Notes: generated by a model from the letters alone, not told the origin. A stretch of DNA of 6,837 nucleotides from an uncultured Bacteroidales bacterium (GCA_937901185.1 CALCHR010000053.1:1-6837), one strand, 5' to 3'; counted from the stretch's first letter, positions 1 through 6,665 are shown. Numbers and translations are program-made.

Positions 1-1334
1 TTGATGAATACGTTGCCATCAGCATCCATAACGCCAAGGTCGCCAGAATGATACCATCCATCAGCATCGATAGTCTCTGCAGTAGCCTCCTCATTCTTGT
101 AATAGCCCAGCATCACATTGGGTCCCTTCACAAGGATTTCACCCGGCACATTGGCAGGGTCTTCAGAGTTGATACGCACGGTAAGTCCGTATGCAGCCTT
201 ACCACACGAACCGGGGACAAAGTTCTTCCAATCCTCATAACAGATGATAGGAGCACACTCGGTAGCTCCGTAGCCTACGGTATAGGGAAACTTGAGCTGA
301 TGAAGCAAGGACTCTACCTCCTGATTGAAAGCAGCACCACCCACAATAACCTCATAGAAATTACCACCAAATGACGCTATCATCTTCTCACGTACAGCAG
401 AGAGAATAGCCTCGTTCACAATGGGCACCTTGAGCAAAAACTTGGTACCTGGCTTCTCGAGCTTGGGCAACACGTTCTTCTTGATAATCTTCTCAATAAT
501 GAGAGGAACAGCTACAATGACCGAAGGCTTAATCTCATTGAGCGCTTGGAAAATAATCTTTGGAGAAGGTATTCTGGTAAGGAAGTAGATATGCATACCT
601 ACGGTAAGCTCGTAGAGGAACTCGAAAGCCATACCATACATATGAGCCATAGGTAACATAGAAATAACATGGTCTCCACGATTTATTTTACCTCCTAACA
701 CTTGACGCGCAAACATCAAATTAGACCAGATCGCACGGTAAGGGATAAGTACACCTTTTGAATTACTTGTAGTACCTGATGTATAGTTAATCAAGGCCAA
801 AGCATTACCATCAAGAGCCTTGCGATAAGAAACATGTTCTTTACGGAAATATTTAGGGAATTTCTTTCCAAAGAATTCATTCAATCTTTCACGAGCCTCA
901 GTTAGTCTTTCTGTACGACTCACAACAAGTGAATAATCCGGGATATAAACCACACCTTCCAAAGTAGGCATTTCATCCGCATTAAGAGTTGGCCAAACTT
1001 GGTCTCCAACAAAAAGCAACTTTGCTTCTGAATGTGCAACGATGTTGTAAACTTGGTCTGCCTTAAACTCATGCAGAATAGGTACCGCAACAGCACCATA
1101 TGTCAAACTTGCCAAAAAAGCAACAGCCCAATTAGCACTATTACGACCACAAAGCGCTATTTTATCACCAGGAACAACTCCTGCATTCTCAAATAAGATA
1201 TGCAACTTTTCTATTTTACGTGCAACATCTTTATATTGAAACGTGCTACCCTCATAATCAGTTAAGGCATCTAAGTCCCAATTTTCTTTAATAGATTCTT
1301 CAATGTAAGAAATAAAATCTTTATACTCTTCCAT
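1..1334 (-). CDS. Long-chain acyl-CoA synthetase (AMP-forming), partial: N-terminal 444 residues
   Basis: The protein activates fatty acids in two steps (fatty acid + ATP to acyl-AMP, then transfer to CoA) and probably acts in the cytoplasm or at the inner membrane. The reading frame is open without interruption from the ATG at 1334 to the window edge, so the gene is partial only because the window ends. Visible ANL-superfamily motifs are the P-loop-like YTSGTTSNSKG (residues 184-194), LPMAHMYG (227-234), YGATECAP (355-362, the YGxTE adenylate motif) and WYHSGDLG (427-434, with the ATP-ribose-binding Asp432). The hinge and the C-terminal catalytic lysine lie outside the window. The eukaryote-like LPMAHMYG block suggests the FAA1/long-chain type rather than acetyl-CoA synthetase, but chain length cannot be read from sequence. 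An in-frame stop at 1368-1370 with no ATG between makes 1334 the only ATG start. GC content, counted by hand, falls from about 49% (1-480) to about 37% (841-1320) within the gene. Confidence 0.93.
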   Translation of the reverse strand, partial: MEEYKDFISYIEESIKENWDLDALTDYEGSTFQYKDVARKIEKLHILFENAGVVPGDKIALCGRNSANWAVAFLASLTYGAVAVPILHEFKADQVYNIVAHSEAKLLFVGDQVWPTLNADEMPTLEGVVYIPDYSLVVSRTERLTEARERLNEFFGKKFPKYFRKEHVSYRKALDGNALALINYTSGTTSNSKGVLIPYRAIWSNLMFARQVLGGKINRGDHVISMLPMAHMYGMAFEFLYELTVGMHIYFLTRIPSPKIIFQALNEIKPSVIVAVPLIIEKIIKKNVLPKLEKPGTKFLLKVPIVNEAILSAVREKMIASFGGNFYEVIVGGAAFNQEVESLLHQLKFPYTVGYGATECAPIICYEDWKNFVPGSCGKAAYGLTVRINSEDPANVPGEILVKGPNVMLGYYKNEEATAETIDADGWYHSGDLGVMDADGNVFI

Positions 1335-1388
1335 AATAAATTTTATGTATCCTATTAATGTATGTTTTTATCTATCTTTTTACAATTC

Positions 1389-1419
1389 CACAAAATAGCA
1401 CAATCTTAACAATTTTGTG
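1389..1419. repeat. 8-bp inverted repeat in the leader of the acyl-CoA synthetase gene
   Basis: CACAAAAT (1389-1396) and ATTTTGTG (1412-1419) are perfect reverse complements separated by 15 nt. An overlapping alternative pairs GCACAA (1398-1403) with TTGTGC (1415-1420). The repeat begins right after the minus-strand -7 element, so it would lie at the transcript's 5' end. It could be an operator or a weak leader hairpin. The base content makes a chance origin possible. Confidence 0.35.
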
Positions 1420-1451
1420 CAAAAGTAATAAAAAAGATATATACCACCAAT
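1420..1451 (-). promoter_or_regulatory. Probable Bacteroidetes-type promoter of the acyl-CoA synthetase gene
   Basis: Read on the minus strand, TACTTTTG at 1427-1420 matches the Bacteroidetes -7 consensus TAnnTTTG and is followed by C. ATTG at 1451-1448 is one mismatch from the -33 TTTG and lies 20 nt away, the usual spacing. This would give a leader of about 80 nt before the ATG at 1334. The call rests on consensus matching in an A/T-rich region; no start site is known. Confidence 0.5.
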
Positions 1452-1464
1452 TTTTCTAGAAAAA
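1451..1464. promoter_or_regulatory. Perfect 14-bp palindrome, possible operator
   Basis: TTTTTCTAGAAAAA is a perfect palindrome centred between 1457 and 1458. It abuts the proposed -33 element of the minus-strand promoter and lies about 120 bp upstream of the yicC promoter candidate. Its place in a divergent region fits a dimeric regulator site, but nothing identifies the regulator, and A/T-rich palindromes arise by chance more readily. Confidence 0.3.
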
Positions 1465-1584
1465 ACCATATTTTCTTCATAAAAATATTTTAGGCTACCA
1501 TTAAAATTCTCAGACTTAGAGGAGACAATGCCCAGAATCTATATTTTATTTGAGTAATCTATTCTTATTGATATTAAAAAAGAC

Positions 1585-1592
1585 TAACTTTG
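1585..1592 (+). promoter_or_regulatory. Probable -7 element of the yicC-gmk-nadD promoter
   Basis: TAACTTTG, followed by CC, is an exact match to the Bacteroidetes -7 consensus TAnnTTTG. Only 19 nt separate it from the yicC ATG, so the leader would be very short, about 12-16 nt. No good -33 TTTG lies at the usual distance: TTTG at 1549-1552 is too far away and ATTG at 1567-1570 too close. Confidence 0.55.
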
Positions 1593-1611
1593 CCAAAAAG
1601 TTTTTTAAGAT

Positions 1612-2490
1612 ATGATACAATCAATGACTGGCTACGGAAAAGCCGATATCCAATTTGCTGAGAAGAAAATCCATGTTGAGATTAAATCTCTCAATTCAAA
1701 GAGTTTAGATCTTTCTATGCGTTTAGCTCCCTTGTATAGAGAAAAGGAAATGGAAATACGCCAATATATTTCTCAACAATTAGAGCGAGGGAAAATAGAC
1801 CTTAATATTTGGATTGAAAAAAATGTAATTGCTCAATCTCCTTCATTCAATGAAGAAGTTATTAACAAATACATAAATCAGATTCGCGACATCAGCCAAT
1901 CTCAGTCCCTCCCCTTCCCAGAAAATAACATATGGGAGGTATTAGTCCGTTTGCCAGAAATCACCCAATCTACAGTAGTAGAGGAAATGACAGACGAAGA
2001 GTGGGACGTCCTTTGGCAAGCTATAAAGCAAGCTGTTAATCAGCTGATTAACTTCCGTAAGCAAGAAGGAGAAGCACTCGCCAATAAATTTGCAAAGAAC
2101 TTAGAACGTATAGCATCCTTAATGAAGGAAGTAGAAAGCTATGAACAAAGTCGTGTTGAAAAAATACGTTTGCGCCTAGAGGAACGTTTGGGCGAACTTA
2201 AGGGAGTTGATTACGACAAGAACAGATTGGAACAAGAACTCATATATTATATAGAGAAACTGGATATCAACGAGGAGAAACAAAGATTGGCCAATCACCT
2301 AAATTATTTCAAGGAAACTATGCTTGAAGAAAAAGGTCAAGGAAAAAAACTAGGATTTATAGCACAAGAAATGGGTCGAGAAATTAACACAACCGGCTCA
2401 AAAAGTAATCTTGCGGAAATGCAGAACCTTGTTGTAATGATGAAGGACGAACTTGAGCAGATTAAAGAACAAGTACTCAATGTAATGTAA
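1612..2490 (+). CDS. yicC: YicC/YloC family endoribonuclease
   Basis: The family members studied in Escherichia coli (YicC) and Bacillus subtilis (YloC) are metal-dependent endoribonucleases; E. coli YicC acts in small-RNA turnover. At 292 residues the protein is close to the family's usual length (about 290). It opens with the hallmark MIQSMTGYGKA. The YicC N-terminal domain follows, with VEIKSLNSKSLD (22-33, normally VEIRSVNxRxLD) and RGKID (59-63). A charged, probably helical middle (about 140-215) leads to the C-terminal domain (DUF1732), with DINEEKQRLANHL (218-230), GKKLGFIAQEMGREINT (244-260), SKS (263-265) and the closing helix ELEQIKEQVLN. The ATG at 1612 begins exactly at the conserved N-terminus. 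It is the first gene of an operon with gmk, which starts 26 nt downstream; this adjacency is widespread in bacteria. The leader is A/T-rich with no Shine-Dalgarno sequence. Confidence 0.96.
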   Translation: MIQSMTGYGKADIQFAEKKIHVEIKSLNSKSLDLSMRLAPLYREKEMEIRQYISQQLERGKIDLNIWIEKNVIAQSPSFNEEVINKYINQIRDISQSQSLPFPENNIWEVLVRLPEITQSTVVEEMTDEEWDVLWQAIKQAVNQLINFRKQEGEALANKFAKNLERIASLMKEVESYEQSRVEKIRLRLEERLGELKGVDYDKNRLEQELIYYIEKLDINEEKQRLANHLNYFKETMLEEKGQGKKLGFIAQEMGREINTTGSKSNLAEMQNLVVMMKDELEQIKEQVLNVM

Positions 2491-2516
2491 AAAGACTCCT
2501 TATAAAATTAAATCAT

Positions 2517-3098
2517 ATGGAAAATCCAGTACAAGGAAAAGTTCTTATTTTCTCCGCACCTAGTGGTAGTGGGAAAAGTACCATTATTGACTTCCTAATG
2601 TCACAAGGATTAGGATTACATTTCTCTATTTCAGCCACATCACGTCCCCCTCGCGGTAAAGAACAACATGGTGTAGAATATTTTTTTCTATCCACAGAAG
2701 AATTTAAGTCACATATAGAAGCTGGAGATTTTTTGGAATACGAAGAAGTTTATTCTGGTCGTTTTTATGGAACATTGCGAACACAAGTAGACCGCCAGCT
2801 ATTAGCTGGAGAGAATGTTGTGTGCGATGTAGATGTATTAGGTGGAAAAAATATAAAGAAGGCCTATGGTAATCGAGCTCTTTCTATTTTCATCCAACCA
2901 CCCTCCGTTGAGGAATTACGCTATCGTCTGGAAAAACGTGCCACAGACTCTGCTGAAGTTATAGCTCATAGAATAGAACGAGCAGCTTTTGAATTGTCAT
3001 TTGCAAAAGACTTCGATGTAATCATAGTCAATGACGATTTAGAGATTGCCCAACAAGAAGCTCTGCGTATTGTAAAGAATTTCCTTACACAAAAATGA
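2517..3098 (+). CDS. gmk: Guanylate kinase
   Basis: This cytoplasmic enzyme phosphorylates GMP to GDP with ATP, an essential step toward GTP and dGTP. At 193 residues it has the normal length. The Walker A loop is APSGSGKST (14-22). The GMP-binding region holds SATSRPPR (39-46), HGVEYFF (51-57) and E74-Y75 with YSGRFYGT (79-86). The acidic strand motif is CDVDVLGGKNIK (103-114), where most bacteria have LEIDVQG; in my judgement the substitution fits the Bacteroidetes form. The lid region carries RLEKRATDS and HRIERA, with the arginines expected to contact phosphates. The ATG at 2517 places the P-loop near the N-terminus as usual. The stop overlaps the nadD start as ATGA (3095-3098), suggesting translational coupling. 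Transcription is expected from the yicC promoter; I see no convincing promoter in the 26-nt gap upstream. Confidence 0.97.
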   Translation: MENPVQGKVLIFSAPSGSGKSTIIDFLMSQGLGLHFSISATSRPPRGKEQHGVEYFFLSTEEFKSHIEAGDFLEYEEVYSGRFYGTLRTQVDRQLLAGENVVCDVDVLGGKNIKKAYGNRALSIFIQPPSVEELRYRLEKRATDSAEVIAHRIERAAFELSFAKDFDVIIVNDDLEIAQQEALRIVKNFLTQK

Positions 3099-3673
3099 TT
3101 CGTACAGGAATATTTGGGGGATCTTTCAACCCAATACATAATGGACATATCAACTTAGCCCATTATCTCCTACAAGAAGAGAAAGTCGAAGAAATATGGC
3201 TGATGGTCTCCCCTCACAATCCTCTTAAAGACAGTAATAACCTTCTGGATGAGCATTTGCGGTTGGAGATGGCCTCTAAAGCTCTTAGAAAATATGAAAA
3301 AATAGCTGCTTGCGATTTTGAATTCCACTTGCCACGTCCTACATATACCTGGAGAACACTCTGCGAATTAAAAAAAGCTTATCCCAATAGGGAATTTATT
3401 TTAATCATAGGTGCAGACAACTGGCATGTATTTCACAAGTGGGCACATTATGAAGATATACTCCATCACCATTCCATTCTCATATACCCGAGAGAAGGAT
3501 ACACAATTGAAAACAAGGAACTACCCCATGGAGTTGAATATGTAAATGCCCCTTTGTTTCCCTGGAGTTCCACAGAAATTAGACAATTATGGAATGCGGG
3601 AGGAGATATCTCCCCAATGGTACCACCAGAAATTGTAAGTATTTTGAAAGAAAGAAAGAAGAGAGAAGAATGA
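3095..3673 (+). CDS. nadD: Nicotinate-nucleotide adenylyltransferase
   Basis: The enzyme joins nicotinate mononucleotide and ATP to form deamido-NAD, the penultimate step of NAD synthesis, in the cytoplasm. The 192-residue protein has the nucleotidyltransferase signature GGSFNPIHNGH (8-18), which includes the HxGH ATP-binding motif at 15-18. It also has VSPHNPLK (38-45), RPTYTWRTL (81-89, where many homologues have SYTxDTL), IIGADN (104-109) and the C-terminal SSTEIRQL (158-165), the family's ISSTxIR motif. The start is set by the ATGA overlap with gmk. The last eight or so codons (KERKKREE) are purine-rich because they form the left arm of the terminator hairpin at 3652-3697. The context of yicC and gmk on the same strand is consistent with a housekeeping operon for nucleotide and cofactor supply. 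Confidence 0.96.
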   Translation: MIRTGIFGGSFNPIHNGHINLAHYLLQEEKVEEIWLMVSPHNPLKDSNNLLDEHLRLEMASKALRKYEKIAACDFEFHLPRPTYTWRTLCELKKAYPNREFILIIGADNWHVFHKWAHYEDILHHHSILIYPREGYTIENKELPHGVEYVNAPLFPWSSTEIRQLWNAGGDISPMVPPEIVSILKERKKREE

Positions 3674-3697
3674 CCACATTCTTCTCTCTTCTTTCTT
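3652..3697. terminator. 20-bp perfect hairpin, probable bidirectional terminator between convergent genes
   Basis: The arms at 3652-3671 and 3678-3697 are perfectly complementary over 20 bp with a 6-nt loop (GACCAC). The left arm covers the final codons of nadD and the first base of its TGA stop. One strand of each arm is pure purine except for the last pair. On the plus strand the stem is followed by AGTTTTATAG, and on the minus strand by TCTTTCAAAA, so neither U-tract is strong. Its position between two converging genes (43-nt gap, nadD stop to protease stop) supports a terminator serving both. Confidence 0.75.
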
Positions 3698-3716
3698 AGT
3701 TTTATAGCATTTCTAC

Positions 3717-5537
3717 TTACTCTACTAATATTTTCTTGCAGACAGCCCCACTCATATATATATATATACCTTTGGGAAGTCCCAGTTGTGATACATTTGG
3801 AATAACATCTTTGCCCGACACGCACAAACGTCCTGTTGTATCATAAATATTCCACTGAGTATTTTCAGATATACCAATAGAAGATATGCCCGTCATTGTT
3901 TTATCCAAGTAACTAAAAGAGATAACACCTTCTGTTTCTTTTATGTTATAGATTGGCTTACCTAAATATGTACCATCATTAAGCTTTGCAGCAGCAGGCA
4001 ACGATTCATCAGAAAATTCTGTCACTTCTTTAACTCCCGGGAACAAATCACCTCGGAATCCCTCTCCGCTGCCATTAGTTAAATATTTATCTCCATCTGC
4101 AGGCACATAAGAAAAACGTTGATTACTCTCTGTATTATTAAGAACATTTCGAGTCCAGCTAGTTGCATCATAATCTATGTGGGTAATCAACATTCCATGT
4201 CCTAAAAGAGCCGGATACCAAGTTCCCGACTGACGATTCTCTAACAAGAAATATTCTTTCGGATTATTCTCACTTCTAACAAGATAGGCATTCTCTCCTT
4301 CTTTCTCTGAATCATAAGATAATAACTCCACATAGCCTGCCTCAGTCAATTCTTTAGGTTGCAACCAACCACAGAAAGCACGTTCATAGGCATTATATCC
4401 AATCGGAGCATAGCCATCATGCCAGTAGTGTCCATAATCCATAACAGACCAATAGCAAAGGGTTTCCAATCGGTTGTAGATAGCTTGATTACTGCCTGTA
4501 TAATAAAAGTCGGGCAAACCTAAAGCATGGCCAAATTCATGTATGAAGATACCAATACCATCTATATTCTCTCCCACTACAACCGGAGTGCTTTCACTTC
4601 CCTCATAGCTTTGCAACACCTCATTACCAACAAAATAGGAGGATATTTTTGTGTCATTAGAGTAGAGTGTATTTATATTACTGAAATGAGCCCACAGATA
4701 ATCATCGCAACCTTCTTCATAAGCAGAATGTTCACCCGGCCCAGCATAATAGATACTAACCAAAGGTACAGAACCATTCACTTTATATTTTGAGAAGTCT
4801 ACTCCGGCTTCTGTAGCCAAAGCAACGGCCTCTTCTATAAAACTCTTCTTGTTTACATCTCGGCTAGAACCTTTGTTTGCACCATAATGAGCATATCCGT
4901 TTGAAGCAGTCACTTTAGCTACTACTTCAAAATTAGGAGTAAACAGACCATTACTTTGTGCTGTAAAATAATCCCTCACGCTACCCACTGAACCCAAATC
5001 GTCTGAATATCCTTTTTCGCAGAGCATTTGAGTAAGTTTTTCTTCTGTGGTGGTCTGCAAAAATTTTCTATCCGGAAAATCTACCATAATCACTGGGATA
5101 GTTGGTGCTCCTATTGTACTCACCACTCCTCCGGCTGTCTGTCCATAAATGCCAAGTCCGTCAGAACCTTGCGCTGCTCCCTTGGTGGAAAATTTTAAGT
5201 CAGAATGCAAGGTTGCTACTTGACTTAGTTTAAGAGCTTGTTCTGCAACAAACTGAGATTCTTGAACTGAACGATGGCCTTCCTCATGGGCCAACATGTT
5301 TGAGCATACGGATTCTCCATAGGCATTCATCATTGCATAATAAATCCCTCCCTCGTTTCTCAAGCAACACACTCCGTCTTTGGTCAACAAGAAACCAGAA
5401 TCTGCATTACCTTGTTTGCATACAACCACACTTGTACCATCACTTTGTTTAACAGCGAAGTACTTCTTCATTGGATGAGTGGCATGTAAAGCCAACACAC
5501 ATCCTAGTCCCAAAATCAGACTAAAAAACTTATTCAT
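3717..5537 (-). CDS. Secreted M6-like zinc metalloprotease with C-terminal sorting-like domain
   Basis: This is probably an exported zinc endopeptidase of the M6 (immune inhibitor A-like) type; the substrate is unknown. Residues 1-19 form a signal peptide (MNKFFSLILGLGCVLALHA, likely cut before Thr20). A propeptide-like region follows, with DGT, TKDG and YYAM elements (about 23-120). The catalytic domain (about 140-400) contains HEFGHALGLPDFYY (333-346), giving zinc ligands His333 and His337, catalytic Glu334 and probably Asp343. It also contains WSVMDYG (363-369), which probably supplies the methionine turn. The last 55 or so residues resemble a type IX secretion (type A) sorting domain: IYDTTGR (564-570), GLPKGIYIY (586-594) and the ending KKILVE. 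The usual NP-containing opening of that domain is not obvious, so it may be shortened or vestigial. An (AT)n tract lies in codons 590-595. The gene follows the lipoprotein gene by 37 nt and has its own promoter candidate in the gap. The first ATG fits the signal peptide. Confidence 0.9.
   Translation of the reverse strand: MNKFFSLILGLGCVLALHATHPMKKYFAVKQSDGTSVVVCKQGNADSGFLLTKDGVCCLRNEGGIYYAMMNAYGESVCSNMLAHEEGHRSVQESQFVAEQALKLSQVATLHSDLKFSTKGAAQGSDGLGIYGQTAGGVVSTIGAPTIPVIMVDFPDRKFLQTTTEEKLTQMLCEKGYSDDLGSVGSVRDYFTAQSNGLFTPNFEVVAKVTASNGYAHYGANKGSSRDVNKKSFIEEAVALATEAGVDFSKYKVNGSVPLVSIYYAGPGEHSAYEEGCDDYLWAHFSNINTLYSNDTKISSYFVGNEVLQSYEGSESTPVVVGENIDGIGIFIHEFGHALGLPDFYYTGSNQAIYNRLETLCYWSVMDYGHYWHDGYAPIGYNAYERAFCGWLQPKELTEAGYVELLSYDSEKEGENAYLVRSENNPKEYFLLENRQSGTWYPALLGHGMLITHIDYDATSWTRNVLNNTESNQRFSYVPADGDKYLTNGSGEGFRGDLFPGVKEVTEFSDESLPAAAKLNDGTYLGKPIYNIKETEGVISFSYLDKTMTGISSIGISENTQWNIYDTTGRLCVSGKDVIPNVSQLGLPKGIYIYMSGAVCKKILVE
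3754..3768. repeat. AT dinucleotide microsatellite (7.5 units) inside the protease C-terminus
   Basis: Fifteen bases alternate A and T without interruption. Read on the minus strand they encode Ile-Tyr-Ile-Tyr (591-594) after the last base of Gly590 and before Met595, within the GIYIY strand of the sorting-like domain. A gain or loss of one unit would change the frame of roughly the last 12 residues. Confidence 0.85.
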
Positions 5538-5557
5538 AGATGATTAATTATTTATTG

Positions 5558-5565
5558 CAAATATA
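5558..5565 (-). promoter_or_regulatory. Possible -7 element for the metalloprotease gene
   Basis: On the minus strand TATATTTG, followed by C, matches TAnnTTTG and lies in the 37-nt gap after the lipoprotein stop, 20 nt before the protease ATG. The nearest -33-like TTG (5584-5582) is only 16 nt away, so the match is incomplete. It would give a very short leader, like that of yicC, and allow protease expression independent of the lipoprotein. Confidence 0.4.
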
Positions 5566-5574
5566 TTATTAAAC

Positions 5575-6540
5575 TTACTCCCAACTATATATCTTTGTTT
5601 CAATATTCAGTCTCAACACACCTTGAAATACTGTTCCATTTTGCTCCACTGCTTTCACTAAGATTTTCCACACACTACCCTCTTGTGATTGGATGCTAAA
5701 AGAAAGACGTGGAACTGAAGAAAACTCAAATGGTATTGCTATCCTTATAGACCAATCTACATCTATTGCTGTAGCATCTTTTACTTTATGCCTTACTACA
5801 TCTACTTCACCATTATTGTTCTGTAAAGTAATATAATTTGTGTAATCAATAGGATATATGTTTGGATCAGAAACATATTCTCTAACTGCCCATTTAACCT
5901 CTCCCCGATTTGTTACACACATGGTTTGAGAATAAGAGACTAGTAAACAAGAGTTATCATACCATTCTCTAATATCTGCACTCGTATCTCCTCCTTTAAT
6001 CTTTTCAACAACCAACTGCGTGCCATCATGAAAATAACCATAAACTTCATCTGCAGAACCTACATCAGACACATATCTAAGCCCTACAAATCCGATAAAG
6101 CCTGCGCCCACTCTACTAATTCTGGGAAGTATATACCTTAAACTATACTCCTTGCTTTCTTCATAATAAGGAAGTATCTTGCTCTTTTGAAGCGTACGGC
6201 TACATTCATTTATCAAAAAGCGGCCCTGCAGTGTATCATAGGCCATAACTAACAATTTGCTATCCTCTTTCCTCAATGTTGAAAGGATGCCTAACCCATC
6301 TTTATATGTAAAATAAAAGAAACTCTCATCATAATCTTCAGGATTTATTCCAAAATCCTGACAGATTTTATTGCGTATAGCAGAATAAGAATCATCTACA
6401 GTTATAACATCTTCCGGCAATTCTTTATCAGAGTCGCAGGCACAAAAAAATCCCATAAAGAATAAGCAAACTAAGAAATTTAAGTTGCTTATCTTCCGAA
6501 TCCTATTTGCACAAGATGCTAGTACATGAAATAATGCCAT
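5575..6540 (-). CDS. Putative surface lipoprotein of unknown function
   Basis: I do not recognise the family. With the ATG at 6540 the product has 321 residues. A basic stretch (RIRK) and a hydrophobic segment (NFLVCLFFMGFFCA) lead to the lipobox FCAC, with the lipidated cysteine at residue 35. The residues just after it are DSDKE, which resembles the acidic export signal that sends Bacteroidetes lipoproteins to the cell surface. The rest has no transmembrane segment or recognisable catalytic motif and looks rich in beta strands. It opens with a short acidic linker (PEDVITVDDS) and a probable helix (YSAIRNKICQDFGI) and closes with IETKIYSWE. A GTG at 6567 would extend it by nine residues; I prefer the ATG because it gives a shorter, though still long, signal peptide. 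The metalloprotease gene lies 37 nt downstream on the same strand, so the two are probably co-transcribed. A role as a partner, receptor or inhibitor of the protease is inference only. Confidence 0.82.
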   Translation of the reverse strand: MALFHVLASCANRIRKISNLNFLVCLFFMGFFCACDSDKELPEDVITVDDSYSAIRNKICQDFGINPEDYDESFFYFTYKDGLGILSTLRKEDSKLLVMAYDTLQGRFLINECSRTLQKSKILPYYEESKEYSLRYILPRISRVGAGFIGFVGLRYVSDVGSADEVYGYFHDGTQLVVEKIKGGDTSADIREWYDNSCLLVSYSQTMCVTNRGEVKWAVREYVSDPNIYPIDYTNYITLQNNNGEVDVVRHKVKDATAIDVDWSIRIAIPFEFSSVPRLSFSIQSQEGSVWKILVKAVEQNGTVFQGVLRLNIETKIYSWE

Positions 6541-6635
6541 ATCAGTTTTATGGTAAGAAAAAAACACAGACGACTTATTAGAAAAATCTAAATCTTAACT
6601 TTAGGGCCTTCGTATCATTCACGACACAACGCTGG

Positions 6636-6665
6636 CAAATTTACACATTATTTATAATATACAGA
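6636..6665 (-). promoter_or_regulatory. Probable promoter of the lipoprotein-metalloprotease pair
   Basis: On the minus strand TAAATTTG (6643-6636), followed by CC, matches the -7 consensus. TCTG (6665-6662), one mismatch from TTTG, lies 18 nt away as a possible -33 element. The leader would be about 90 nt to the ATG at 6540 or about 60 nt to the GTG at 6567. Confidence 0.5.

Larger units (their letters stand above)
1335..1611. other. Divergent intergenic region between acyl-CoA synthetase and yicC
   Basis: This A/T-rich 277-bp stretch has no open reading frame of note. It separates two genes transcribed outward. It contains one TAnnTTTG-type promoter candidate per strand (1420-1427 minus, 1585-1592 plus), a perfect 14-bp palindrome (1451-1464) and an 8-bp inverted repeat (1389-1396 with 1412-1419). 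The part from about 1490 to 1584 shows nothing I can name. Confidence 0.8.

Noticed and set aside
48..374. Plus-strand open frame of 108 codons
   Set aside because: It lies opposite the acyl-CoA synthetase, whose conserved motifs are on the minus strand. The plus-strand peptide shows no family features.
1468..1488. Inverted repeat ATATTTT / AAAATAT as a terminator or operator
   Set aside because: It is only 7 bp of pure A/T in an A/T-rich region, and no gene ends there to need a terminator.
3466..3825. Minus-strand open frame of 119 codons spanning the nadD and protease ends
   Set aside because: It is antisense to nadD, crosses the terminator hairpin and overlaps the protease in another frame. 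No domain is visible.
4527..4793. Plus-strand open frame of 88 codons inside the protease gene
   Set aside because: It is antisense to the catalytic domain region, with no recognisable features and no supporting start context.
5518..5537. Protease signal peptide as a lipoprotein signal (Cys13)
   Set aside because: Cys13 is preceded by GLG rather than a proper lipobox, and the hydrophobic stretch continues past it to a normal signal peptidase I site near Ala19.
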